A stretch of DNA of 64,000 nt from Streptomyces sp. NBC_00572 (GTDB lineage Bacteria > Actinomycetota > Actinomycetes > Streptomycetales > Streptomycetaceae): NCBI RefSeq assembly GCF_026341815.1, contig NZ_JAPENX010000001.1, positions 5,642,001 to 5,706,000 on the forward strand, written 5' to 3'. Below are positions 25,209 through 34,550 of the stretch, in pieces. How positions within the stretch are numbered: position 1 is the stretch's first letter; every line of letters begins with the position of its first letter. The position numbers were made by a program, and so were the translations under genes. The notes under the pieces are model-generated. The model had not been told where the DNA came from. It searched no databases and saw nothing but the letters and a program-made list of their open reading frames with translations.

Positions 25209-25625
25209 CTACGGGCGCTCGCGCAGCAGCTCCGCCAGGTTCTGGTCCCAGTCCAGGTACTGGTGTTCGCGCCCCGCCGGCACCAGGTGCTGCGAGCGCT
25301 CCAGGAAAAGGCGCAGCTCCGAGGTCCGGACATGGACCATGGCCACCCCCTCCGGGGCGTGGAACTCGACCACCGTGCGGTCGTACCCGTACGGACGGAG
25401 GCGTACGTCCCCCACCCCGGCCGGGCGCTCGACGCCCTGGACGAGCAGCTCGCGGGCGAAGGCCCAGGAGACCTCGACGCCTTCCAGGGTCGCCGGGGGC
25501 GGGAAGGCCATGCTCACGGCGTACGGGTCCTCGCGGTCGTATCGCAGGGTGGCGGGGACGGTCTCCATCCGAGGAGCGGATGCGACCAGACGGGCCTGGA
25601 CGGCCTGCTCGATGACGGCGGACAA
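25209..25625 (-). CDS. SsgA-like sporulation/cell-division regulator (SALP)
   Basis: A 138-aa SsgA/SsgB-family protein. Visible are VPATLRYDREDPYAVSMAF, VSWAFARELLVQGV, VGDVRLRPYG and the end EHQYLDWDQNLAELL. SALPs guide septum placement and spore-wall maturation in sporulating actinomycetes, often through FtsZ recruitment. TTG 25625 is chosen as start because AAAGGAG lies 7 nt before it and the family begins just there (SAVIEQAVQARLV). The gene is monocistronic. Confidence 0.92.
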   Translation of the reverse strand: MSAVIEQAVQARLVASAPRMETVPATLRYDREDPYAVSMAFPPPATLEGVEVSWAFARELLVQGVERPAGVGDVRLRPYGYDRTVVEFHAPEGVAMVHVRTSELRLFLERSQHLVPAGREHQYLDWDQNLAELLRERP

Positions 25626-25798
25626 GGACCGGCTCCTTTCACGCGGGCTTCGGATCCTGTGCGTCTCCCCGACACCAGGGCACCTGACACCTGACAAGAC
25701 GAGCGGAGCGGGCGGAACGTGCACTCCGGATGTACGTGACCTGCGTCACCGCCGGCCCCCGGCGGCACGCTGAGCAGATCGGCGCAGGTCAGCGCAGG

Positions 25799-26263
25799 TC
25801 AGCGCTGGTCGGGGATGTCGTCGTCCGGTTCGGCGCAGGGGCCCGAGTGGTCGCAGTACGGCTGGTTTTCCGAGGCTCCGCAGCCGCAGAGCATCACCCG
25901 GGTCTCGTGCCGGTCGCCGTGCGCGCCGGTCACGAGCAGGTCCCCGCGCATCACGAGCTGGCCGGAAGGCGTACGGCGCACGGACGTGGGGGAGTCCGGG
26001 TGTTCGACGGAGCCGTCCGCCGGGTGGTACTGGAGCGCACCCGAAGGGCAACGGCGGACGACCTCCGCCACCAGACCGGCCTCGGCGGCGTCGGGCTGCA
26101 CCCACGGACGCCGAGAGAGGTCGAAGACCTCGGGCAGCCCGTGCACGCACTCGGCCGCGTGCAGACACCGGCGCGGCTCGAAAGTGACGGTGATGCCCTC
26201 GCCCTCGTACTCCTTGAGCTTCGGCTTCTCGTCGGGCCCGCGCTCGCTCGTGCGGTCGGTCAT
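25799..26263 (-). CDS. ferredoxin-like (Fer4_19) plus CDGSH-like iron-sulfur protein
   Basis: A 154-aa protein with two iron-sulfur parts. Residues 20-75 form a divergent mono-cluster ferredoxin domain (VTFEPRRCLHAAECVHGLPEVF and VVRRCPSGALQY). The C-terminus carries a CDGSH-like motif, CGCGASENQPYCDHSGPC. The usual motif ends C-D-x-S-H; here His and Gly are exchanged and a further Cys follows, so the fourth ligand is uncertain. Fer4_19-CDGSH fusions are annotated as iron-sulfur carriers of unknown partner. ATG 26263 is the only reasonable start. Confidence 0.9.
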   Translation of the reverse strand: MTDRTSERGPDEKPKLKEYEGEGITVTFEPRRCLHAAECVHGLPEVFDLSRRPWVQPDAAEAGLVAEVVRRCPSGALQYHPADGSVEHPDSPTSVRRTPSGQLVMRGDLLVTGAHGDRHETRVMLCGCGASENQPYCDHSGPCAEPDDDIPDQR

Positions 26264-26338
26264 GACACCAGCCTAGGAACGCCCGGCGGGGGACGCACCC
26301 TGGACGGGGAGCGGTCGGGGGTACTAGCTTCCGGCGCC

Positions 26339-27433
26339 ATGACGTCCATGGGGAAGACGAGACGAATGATGTCGGTGGGGCTGATCGGGGCGGCGCTTGC
26401 GCTGACCCTGGCTGCCCCTGCGCGAGCCGGGGAGACCCCCGCGGCAGCGACCGAGACGAACGCGGCGGGCTGGCAGCTGACACCGACCGGTGCCGACGCC
26501 CGCTTCCGGGGGCTCGCCCCCGTCGACCGCCGGACCGCCTGGGCCGCCGGCTCCAAGGGCACGGTGCTGCGGACCACCGACGGCGGCCGGAGCTGGCGAA
26601 ACGTCTCACCGCCCGGCGCGGCCGAGCTGGAGTTCCGCGACGTGGAGGCCTTCGACACCCGCCGGGCCGTCGTCCTCGCCATCGGCGAGGGCGAGGCCTC
26701 GCGCGTGCTGCGCACCGAGGACGGCGGCGCCACCTGGACCGAGTCCTTCCGCAACACCGATCCGCGCGCCTTCTACGACTGCATGACGTTCTTCGACCGC
26801 CGGCACGGACTCGCGATGAGCGACCCCGTCGACGGGAAGTACCGCATCCTCTCCACCCGCGACGGCGGCCGCTCCTGGCAGGTCCTGCCGAACGCCGGGA
26901 TGCCGGACGCGCTCCCCGGCGAGGCGGGCTTCGCGGCGAGCGGCCAGTGCCTGGTGTCGGCCGGTCCGCGCGACGTGTGGCTGGCGACGGGCGGCGGGGC
27001 CACCGCGCGCGTGCTCCACTCCACCGACCGGGGGCTGACCTGGACCGCCACCGTCTCCCCGATCCCGGCCGGGGACCCGGCCAGGGGCGTCTTCGGCCTC
27101 GCCTTCCGCGACCGCGCGCACGGCATCGCCGTCGGCGGCGACTACCGCAAGGACCAGCCGTCCCCGCAGGCCGGCGCGGTCACCGGCGACGGGGGCCGCA
27201 GCTGGCGCGCCTCGGCCACGCCACCGCCCGCCTACCGCTCCGGCGTCGCCTGGCTCCCGCACAGCAGGCACGCGGCGCTCGCCGTCGGCCCGACGGGCAC
27301 GGACCTCACCACGGACGGCGGCCGCACCTGGCGCACGATCGACACCGGCTCGTACGACACGGTGGACTGCACGCCCGACGGCTCCTGCTGGGCCTCGGGC
27401 GAGAAGGGCAGGATCGCCCGGCTCGGCCGGTAG
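26339..27433 (+). CDS. exported Asp-box beta-propeller protein (YCF48/BNR-like)
   Basis: A 364-aa protein with a signal peptide (MMSVGLIGAALALTLAAPARA). Six Asp-box (SxDxGxTW) repeats are seen: TTDGGRSW, TEDGGATW, TRDGGRSW, STDRGLTW, TGDGGRSW and TTDGGRTW, giving a six- or seven-bladed propeller like YCF48. Such proteins are often named oxidoreductase or glycosyl hydrolase, but no catalytic site is evident. A -10 box TAGCTT (26325-26330) is 8 nt before ATG 26339. Confidence 0.9.
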   Translation: MTSMGKTRRMMSVGLIGAALALTLAAPARAGETPAAATETNAAGWQLTPTGADARFRGLAPVDRRTAWAAGSKGTVLRTTDGGRSWRNVSPPGAAELEFRDVEAFDTRRAVVLAIGEGEASRVLRTEDGGATWTESFRNTDPRAFYDCMTFFDRRHGLAMSDPVDGKYRILSTRDGGRSWQVLPNAGMPDALPGEAGFAASGQCLVSAGPRDVWLATGGGATARVLHSTDRGLTWTATVSPIPAGDPARGVFGLAFRDRAHGIAVGGDYRKDQPSPQAGAVTGDGGRSWRASATPPPAYRSGVAWLPHSRHAALAVGPTGTDLTTDGGRTWRTIDTGSYDTVDCTPDGSCWASGEKGRIARLGR

Positions 27434-27439
27434 CCGGCC

Positions 27440-27736
27440 CTAGGGGAGCTGCTCCCGGAACGCGGCGAGCCCCTCGGCCGTCTTGGTCGCGTAGAACTCC
27501 GTGATCCGGTACGCACACACGCCCTCGACGCTGAACGGGTCGGCCGCCGCGATCTTCTCGATCTCCGCGCGGTCGACCCCGGCGGCGAGGATCACTCCGC
27601 CGTCACGCGGGTTCTTCCGCCCCGAGGCGACGAACACCCCAGCGGCGTACTGCGCGTCGAGCCACTCGATGTGCGCGTCGAACAGCGCGTCCACCCGCTC
27701 GACGGGCGCGGTGTAGGTCAATTCCAGTACGAACAT
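27440..27736 (-). CDS. YciI-family protein
   Basis: A 98-aa ferredoxin-like fold protein of the YciI family: FVLELTYTAPVERVDAL, HIEWLDAQYAAGVFVASGR, and AADPFSVEGVCAYRITEF. The His in the HIEWL stretch and the Asp in ADPF are the conserved pair suspected to be catalytic. TAGCCT (27744-27749, minus) is 7 nt before ATG. It is convergent with the propeller gene, only 6 bp between stops. Confidence 0.92.
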   Translation of the reverse strand: MFVLELTYTAPVERVDALFDAHIEWLDAQYAAGVFVASGRKNPRDGGVILAAGVDRAEIEKIAAADPFSVEGVCAYRITEFYATKTAEGLAAFREQLP

Positions 27737-27885
27737 GATCGCCAGGCTACCGGGCGAGGCCCGGACCCCGGCGGTCCGTCCCAGCCCCCGGACGCCGTTC
27801 GGAGCGCGCTGTCCCGCGCGCTTCACGCTTTCCGTGACACGGGGCTGGGAGCCGCTCGGCGGTCGAACATAGGGTGACTCGCATC

Positions 27886-28581
27886 ATGACGATCATCGAG
27901 ATTCCGGCGGGCTGGCCCGCCGACGAGACCGCCGCCCGGGCAGTCCAGCAGGAGCTGCGCGGACGCCTCGTACGGGACGAGGAAGGACCGGCGGTCGGCG
28001 AAGGGCACGTCACGGGGCTCGACGTGGCCTATGACGACGAGCGCGATCTCGTCGCGGCGGCGGCCGTCGTCCTCGATGCCCGGACCCTGGAGGTGGTGGA
28101 GGAGTCCACGGCGGTCGGCCGGGTCTCTTTCCCGTACGTCCCCGGGCTGCTCGCCTTCCGGGAGATCCCGACGGTCCTCGCCGCGCTCGACCGCCTGACC
28201 GCGGACCCCGGACTGCTCGTCTGCGACGGCTACGGCGTCGCGCACCCCCGCCGCTTCGGGCTCGCCAGCCACCTCGGAGTGCTCACGGGCCGGCCGTCGA
28301 TCGGCGTCGCGAAGAACCCGTTCACCTTCACGTACGAGCAACCCGGCCCGGCGCGCGGCGACTTCGCCCCGCTCCTGGCGGGCGGCGAGGAGGTGGGACG
28401 GGCGCTGCGCACGCAGGCCCGGGTGAAGCCGGTGTTCGTCTCCGTCGGCCACCGGGTCTCCCTCGCCCGCGCGTGCGCCCACAGCCTCCACCTCAGCCCG
28501 CGCTACCGCATCCCCGAAACGACCCGCCACGCGGACTCCCTGTGCCGCCGCGCGCTGAAGGCCGCCCTCGACGAGGCCTGA
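27886..28581 (+). CDS. nfi: endonuclease V (deoxyinosine 3' endonuclease)
   Basis: A 231-aa nuclease. Conserved parts are VTGLDVAYDD, FPYVPGLLAFREIPTVL, LLVCDGYGVAHPRRFGLASHLGV, and SIGVAKNPF, with metal-binding Asp residues in the first and third. It cuts DNA one base 3' to hypoxanthine for repair. ATG 27886 is preferred; GTG 27874 is an alternative four codons earlier. A TAGGGT box at 27870-27875 favours the ATG. Confidence 0.93.
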   Translation: MTIIEIPAGWPADETAARAVQQELRGRLVRDEEGPAVGEGHVTGLDVAYDDERDLVAAAAVVLDARTLEVVEESTAVGRVSFPYVPGLLAFREIPTVLAALDRLTADPGLLVCDGYGVAHPRRFGLASHLGVLTGRPSIGVAKNPFTFTYEQPGPARGDFAPLLAGGEEVGRALRTQARVKPVFVSVGHRVSLARACAHSLHLSPRYRIPETTRHADSLCRRALKAALDEA

Positions 28582-28884
28582 CCGACGAGCCGGCCGAGAC
28601 GCCCCGGGCGCTGCACGGCCTCGACCCGGCCGTCACCGAGGGGCGCGGTCGCCCGCGCCCCCTTGGGTTGTGCCGGCCTTCGCGTACGGCTCACGGCAAG
28701 CTGAGTACCTGTACGGATACCGGCTCGTGCGGAAGCCCGGCAGAGTGGTCGGCATGACAACACCCCTTTCCGTTTCGTCGCGTTCCACGGGGCGCGGCCC
28801 GAACTTGATCCTCGTCGGGGCCGTTTCGGTCGTCCCGGCCCGGGTTCGCGCCCTGCCGTACGTTCTCGCCGACGGGGCCTCGGT
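28582..28884. other. 303-bp region with only weak small reading frames
   Basis: A 40-codon frame on the minus strand (28633-28755) has AAGGGG 7-8 nt before its ATG, and a 44-codon plus-strand frame starts at 28754. Neither resembles a known protein. TACGGAT at 28712-28718 may be a -10 box. Confidence 0.35.
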
Positions 28885-29256
28885 GTGATCGGGCGTCTGC
28901 GGTGCCTCGTTCTGGACTGTCCCGACGCCTGGGAACTCGCCGAGTTCTACCGGCAGTTGATCGGCGGCGAGGTGGAGAGCCCCGAACCCCGGTGGGCCGT
29001 CGGTGAAGGGTCCGCCGTGTTGCGCGGTGACGGCGGTCCCGTCCTCGCCTTCCAGAGCGTGGCCGATCACCGGCCGCCCGTCTGGGGCGCGCCCGAGCAG
29101 CAGTTCCACCTCGACGTGCGGGTCGACGACCTGGACCGCGCCCATGAGGCCGTCCTCGCGCTCGGGGCCGAGCCCCTCGACGACGGCGGTGGCGACGCGG
29201 CCTGGCGTGTCTATGTCGACCCGGCCGGTCACCCCTTCCGTCTCGTACGGCCCTGA
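28885..29256 (+). CDS. VOC (glyoxalase-like) family protein
   Basis: A 123-aa vicinal-oxygen-chelate protein: LRCLVLDCPDAWELAEFYRQLIGGEV starts the first beta-alpha-beta-beta-beta unit, and QQFHLDVRVDDLDRAHEAV with WRVYVDPAGHPFRLV makes the second. The family includes glyoxalases, dioxygenases and drug-binding proteins; no specific role can be given. GTG 28885 is the start nearest the conserved fold. Its stop lies inside the first unit of a degenerate tandem repeat. Confidence 0.9.
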   Translation: MIGRLRCLVLDCPDAWELAEFYRQLIGGEVESPEPRWAVGEGSAVLRGDGGPVLAFQSVADHRPPVWGAPEQQFHLDVRVDDLDRAHEAVLALGAEPLDDGGGDAAWRVYVDPAGHPFRLVRP

Positions 29257-29327
29257 GCCCTCCCGCGAGGGGTCCTGAGCCCTGCCGAACGGACCTCATT
29301 CCTCCCGTACAGCCCTGATTCCGCCCG
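29246..29327. repeat. four degenerate ~20-bp tandem repeats across the VOC stop codon
   Basis: Units of 20-22 bp begin at 29246, 29266, 29288 and 29308, with consensus TACGGCCCTGANNCCTCCCG. The first unit contains the VOC gene stop. Confidence 0.7.
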
Positions 29328-29346
29328 TACCGCCGGCCCGCGCCGC

Positions 29347-30645
29347 TCAGCCCCGGTGCGCCACCCGGAAGCGGATGCCCGCCGCCTGCAGCCGCTCGAT
29401 GAGCGCATCGCCCATCGCCACCGCCGTCGTCACCTGGCCCGAGGTCTTCGGGAGCGGGTCGAAGGCGAGGCAGAGGGCCGACTCGGCGAGCATCTTGGCC
29501 GTCTCGTCGTACCCCGGATCGCCGCCCGAGACCTCGGTGAAGACCCGGCGTCCGCCACCCTCCCCGACGAAACGCACCGAGAACCAGCTGCGCGCCCGAC
29601 GCTCGGCGGACGGGCCCTGGCCCGCCTGGTACCGCTCCATCAACCAGGAACGCACGGGCGGAAGTTGGGCCGCGACCACGCTCGCTCCGACGGCTGCCGC
29701 GCCCCCGAGGGCCATCGGGAGCGTCTTCACGGAGGCGTAGTGCCGGTAGCGGAAGTCGGGTCCGTACCGGTCGAGTGCCGCCGCCGAGCGGGCCACGACC
29801 TGCGGGTCGAGCGTCGGCAGCGGCAGCGCCCAGGTCCCGGTCTCCCGGCTGAACCGCGGTCCGCCCAGCGGTGCTCGGGCCCGACGGGACACCAACCGCG
29901 GTTCGTGCAGGCGCCGTTCATGCGCGGCCCGCAGAATCTCCCGACCCCGGCCGAACGCCGTGAGCGCGGAGGCGAAGGTGCCACCGGAGAACTGTGCCCC
30001 GGCCCGCACGAAGCCGTCCACTCGGAGCGGTACGCCCTCCGGGAGCTGCTGGACGGTGAAGTACGCGCCCAGGTCGTGCGGGACGGAGTCGAAGCCGCAG
30101 GCGTGCACGATCCGGGCGCCGGTCTCCCGGGCGCGCGCGTCGTGCCGTACGTACGTCAGGTCCACGAACTCGGCCTCGCCGGTGAGGTCCAGATAGTCCG
30201 TGCCGGCCTCCGCGCAGGCGCCGACGAGCCCGTCGCCGTACCAGACGTAGGGGCCGACGGTCGTGGCCAGCACCCGTGCGGACTCGGCGAGTTCGCGCAG
30301 CGAGCCGGGGTCGGCGGCATCGGCGACGACGAGCGGCACCTCGGCGCAGTGCGGCCACCGGGCGGCGAGCCGCTCGCGCAGGGCCGTGAGTCCGGCCCGG
30401 TTGCGGCCCGCGAGTGCCCAGCGGCACTCCGCCGGGGCGTGCTCGGCCAGATACTCGGCGGTGAGCTCGCCCACGAATCCGGTCGCCCCGAAGAGGGCCA
30501 CGTCGTACGGCCGGGCCCCGGGTCCCCGCTGGGCACGGGCGTCCGCCTCGACGTCCCGCCCCGTCCCGGTGGCCTCCGCTCCGGCTTCCCCGCCCGCTCC
30601 GGCCTCGCGCCCCACGCCCGCCCCTGTGTCCATCCAGACCCTCAT
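29347..30645 (-). CDS. saccharopine-dehydrogenase-like trans-acting enoyl reductase family protein
   Basis: Up to 432 aa; the first 45 residues are Gly/Ala/Glu-rich, so a later start is possible. The Rossmann motif VALFGATGFVGELTAEYL is followed by ALAGRNRAGLTALR, LATTVGPYVWYGDGLVGACAEAG, DLTGEAEF, and IVHACGFDSVPHDLGAYF, the signature of the saccharopine dehydrogenase/trans-acting enoyl reductase group known from mycobacterial lipid synthesis. NADPH-dependent reduction is likely. It is divergent from the fatty-acid catabolic operon. Confidence 0.88.
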   Translation of the reverse strand: MRVWMDTGAGVGREAGAGGEAGAEATGTGRDVEADARAQRGPGARPYDVALFGATGFVGELTAEYLAEHAPAECRWALAGRNRAGLTALRERLAARWPHCAEVPLVVADAADPGSLRELAESARVLATTVGPYVWYGDGLVGACAEAGTDYLDLTGEAEFVDLTYVRHDARARETGARIVHACGFDSVPHDLGAYFTVQQLPEGVPLRVDGFVRAGAQFSGGTFASALTAFGRGREILRAAHERRLHEPRLVSRRARAPLGGPRFSRETGTWALPLPTLDPQVVARSAAALDRYGPDFRYRHYASVKTLPMALGGAAAVGASVVAAQLPPVRSWLMERYQAGQGPSAERRARSWFSVRFVGEGGGRRVFTEVSGGDPGYDETAKMLAESALCLAFDPLPKTSGQVTTAVAMGDALIERLQAAGIRFRVAHRG

Positions 30646-30784
30646 TTCGGCCGTACCGCGCCGCCGTGCGCGGTTGTCGCGGTTGTCGTCGTCGGCGGAG
30701 GATAGCGGGTCCCGCGCCGTCCCCCGATGGCGCCCTACCCCCGGTTACCCCACCCGCCCCGCGAGCGACCCCTTCAGGTAATTT

Positions 30785-30838
30785 CCAAGCGCTTGCTCGG
30801 CCGGGGGGCTTGTGCCGAGTGGAACACGTTCCTAGCAT
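30785..30838 (+). promoter_or_regulatory. promoter and palindrome of the acyl-CoA operon
   Basis: TTGTGC (30810-30815), a 17-bp spacer and TAGCAT (30833-30838) make a good sigma-70-type promoter. Just upstream, CCAAGCGCTTGCTCGG (30785-30800) is a near-perfect inverted repeat of a kind common before TetR-controlled acyl-CoA dehydrogenase genes. Confidence 0.65.
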
Positions 30839-30842
30839 CTCT

Positions 30843-30865
30843 GGTGTTACATCATTGGTGTCACA
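30843..30865 (+). promoter_or_regulatory. direct repeat in the 5' leader of the acyl-CoA operon
   Basis: GGTGTTACA (30843-30851) and GGTGTCACA (30857-30865) repeat with a 14-bp period just after the -10 box; a candidate regulator site. Confidence 0.45.
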
Positions 30866-30881
30866 CATGCCTGGGGGCTCG

Positions 30882-32039
30882 ATGAGCACGACGCACACCG
30901 CGGGGAACGGCCCGCTCACCGGGGTACGCGTGGTCGAACTCGCCGGCATCGGCCCCGGTCCCTTCGCCGCGATGCTCCTCGCCGACCTCGGCGCCGACGT
31001 CGTCCGCGTCGACCGACCCGGCGGTTCCGGCCTCGGCATCGACCCGGCCCGCGACCTCACCAACCGCAACAAGCGCTCCGTCCTCGTCGACCTGAAGGCG
31101 GCGGACGGCCCCGCCGTCGTCCTCGACCTGGTCGACCGCGCCGACATCCTCATCGAGGGCTACCGCCCCGGCGTCGCCGAACGCCTCGGGGTCGGCCCCG
31201 ACGCCTGCCTCGCCCGCAACCCGCGCCTCGTCTACGGCCGCATGACCGGCTGGGGCCAGCACGGGCCGCTCGCCACGACCGCCGGACACGACATCGGCTA
31301 CATCGCGATCACCGGCGCGCTCGGCATGATCGGCCCCGACCCGGACGGCCCGCCCACCATCCCCGCCAACCTCGTCGGCGACTACGCGGGCGGCTCCCTC
31401 TACCTCGTCATCGGTGTCCTCGCCGCCCTCCAGCACGCCCGCGCGCACGGCGAGGGCCAGGTCGTCGACGCGGCGATCGTCGACGGCACCGCCCACCTCA
31501 CCACCATGATCCACGGCATGCTCGCCGCCGGCGGCTGGCAGGACCGCAGGGGCGTCAACCTCCTCGACGGCGGCTGCCCCTTCTACGGCGTCTACGAGAC
31601 CTCCGACGGCGGTCACATGGCGGTCGGCGCCCTGGAGGAGCAGTTCTACGCGGAGTTCGTCCGCCTCCTCGGCGTCGAGGAGGTCGCTCCCGCCCGCCGC
31701 GACCTCGGCCGCTGGCCCGAACTCCGCAAGGCCGTCGCCGACCGTTTCCGCAGCCGTACCCGTGAGGAGTGGACCGCGGTCTTCGAGGGCAGCGACGCCT
31801 GCGTCGCCCCCGTCCTCTCGCTGCGCGAGGCCCCGTCCCACCCGCATCTCGCCGCCCGCGGCACCTTCGCCGAGCACGGCGGAATCGCCCAGCCCGCCCC
31901 GGCCCCCCGATTCTCCGCCACGCCAGGCACCCTCCGTACGGGCCCCGCCCTGCCCGGTGCCGACACCGCCGAGGTCGCCCGCGACTGGGCCGTACCCAGC
32001 CTTGAGAGCCCGACCCAGACCGAGGAGTCCGACGCGTGA
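30882..32039 (+). CDS. CaiB/BaiF CoA-transferase family, alpha-methylacyl-CoA racemase-like
   Basis: A 385-aa class III CoA-transferase-fold protein. GIGPGPFAAMLLADLGADVVRVDRPG, TGWGQHGPLATTAGHDIGYI and LVGDYAGGSLYL follow the order of mycobacterial alpha-methylacyl-CoA racemase, including its His and Asp catalytic residues (GHD and VGDY). It would epimerise 2-methylacyl-CoA so that it can enter beta-oxidation. ATG 30882 has a G-rich ribosome site; ATG 30867 is an alternative. First gene of a four-gene lipid operon. Confidence 0.93.
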   Translation: MSTTHTAGNGPLTGVRVVELAGIGPGPFAAMLLADLGADVVRVDRPGGSGLGIDPARDLTNRNKRSVLVDLKAADGPAVVLDLVDRADILIEGYRPGVAERLGVGPDACLARNPRLVYGRMTGWGQHGPLATTAGHDIGYIAITGALGMIGPDPDGPPTIPANLVGDYAGGSLYLVIGVLAALQHARAHGEGQVVDAAIVDGTAHLTTMIHGMLAAGGWQDRRGVNLLDGGCPFYGVYETSDGGHMAVGALEEQFYAEFVRLLGVEEVAPARRDLGRWPELRKAVADRFRSRTREEWTAVFEGSDACVAPVLSLREAPSHPHLAARGTFAEHGGIAQPAPAPRFSATPGTLRTGPALPGADTAEVARDWAVPSLESPTQTEESDA

Positions 32040-32070
32040 ACCGCCGGACCCGGACCCAGGAGGCCGACGC

Positions 32071-33222
32071 ATGAAGCGCCAGCTCTACACCGCCGACCAC
32101 GAGGCCTTCCGGGCCACCGTCCGCACCTTCCTCGACAAGGAGGTGCTGCCCCACTACCCGCAGTGGGAGAAGGACGGCATCGTCGCCCGCGAGGCCTGGC
32201 TCGCCGCCGGACGCCAAGGACTGCTCGGCCTCGCCGTCGACGAGGAGTACGGCGGCGGCGGCGACCAGGACTTCCGCTACGGCGCCGTCCTCGCCGAGGA
32301 GTTCACCCGCGCCGGCGCCCCCGGACTCGCCATCGGCCTGCACAACGACATCATCGGCCCGTACCTCACCGCGCTCGGCACCGAGGAGCAGAAGCGGCGC
32401 TGGCTGCCCGGCTTCTGCTCCGGCGAGATCGTCACGGCCATCGCGATGACGGAACCCGGCGCCGGTTCGGACCTCCAGGGCATCCGTACGACCGCGGAGG
32501 ACCACGGCGACCACTGGATCCTCAACGGCTCCAAGACCTTCATCTCCAACGGCATCCTCGCCGACCTGGTGATCGTCGTCGCCCGCACCACCCCCGAGGG
32601 CGGCGCGCACGGCCTCTCCCTCCTCGTCGTCGAGCGCGGCGCCGAGGGCTTCGAGCGGGGACGCAATTTCGACAAGATCGGCCAGAAGGCCCAGGACACC
32701 GCCGAACTCTTCTTCAAGGACGTCCGCGTCCCCAAGGAGAACCTGCTCGGCGAGCTCAACGGCGCCTTCCTGCACCTCATGACCAACCTCGCCCAGGAGC
32801 GGCTCGCCATCGCCGTCGCCGGCATCGCGGGCGCGGAGCACCTCCTGGAGATCACCACCCGGTACGTCAAGGAGCGCGAGGCCTTCGGCCGCCCGCTCGC
32901 CCGGCTCCAGCACGTCCGCTTCGAGATCGCGGAGATGGCCACCGAGTGCGCCGTCACCCGGACCTTCGTCGACCGCTGCATCGAGGAGCACTGCGATCCG
33001 GACGGAGCCGGCCTGGACGCCGTCCACGCCTCCATGGCCAAGTGGTGGGCGACCGAACTCCAGAAGCGGGTCGCCGACCGCTGCCTGCAACTGCACGGCG
33101 GGTACGGCTACATGAGCGAATTCCCGGTCGCCCGCGCCTACATCGACGGCCGGATCCAGACCATCTACGGCGGCACCACCGAGATCATGAAGGAGATCAT
33201 CGGCCGTTCCCTCCTCGGCTGA
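32071..33222 (+). CDS. acyl-CoA dehydrogenase
   Basis: A 383-aa FAD enzyme doing the first beta-oxidation step. Motifs: AIAMTEPGAGSDLQGI, WILNGSKTFISNG, REAFGRPLARLQHVRFEIAEM, LQLHGGYGYMSEFPVARAYID and IYGGTTEIMKEIIGR. The usual catalytic Glu before GT is Gly here, as in long-chain and isovaleryl-type enzymes where the base sits on an earlier helix. AGGAGG lies 7 nt before ATG. It follows the racemase gene by 31 nt. Confidence 0.95.
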   Translation: MKRQLYTADHEAFRATVRTFLDKEVLPHYPQWEKDGIVAREAWLAAGRQGLLGLAVDEEYGGGGDQDFRYGAVLAEEFTRAGAPGLAIGLHNDIIGPYLTALGTEEQKRRWLPGFCSGEIVTAIAMTEPGAGSDLQGIRTTAEDHGDHWILNGSKTFISNGILADLVIVVARTTPEGGAHGLSLLVVERGAEGFERGRNFDKIGQKAQDTAELFFKDVRVPKENLLGELNGAFLHLMTNLAQERLAIAVAGIAGAEHLLEITTRYVKEREAFGRPLARLQHVRFEIAEMATECAVTRTFVDRCIEEHCDPDGAGLDAVHASMAKWWATELQKRVADRCLQLHGGYGYMSEFPVARAYIDGRIQTIYGGTTEIMKEIIGRSLLG

Positions 33223-33290
33223 CGTCCTCCCTCTCCCGCTCGACCGCCCTCACCCCTCTGCTCGACCACCCTCATCGCGAAAGGCTTTCC

Positions 33291-34505
<1,215 letters not shown>

Positions 34506-34550
34506 CCGTCCCGTCCGAACCCCTCTTCACGTCCACGGAGAAGCAGAGAC

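Noticed and set aside
28670..28888. A 72-codon plus-strand frame running into the VOC start
   Set aside because: No ribosome site at its start and unconvincing composition; kept only as a remark.
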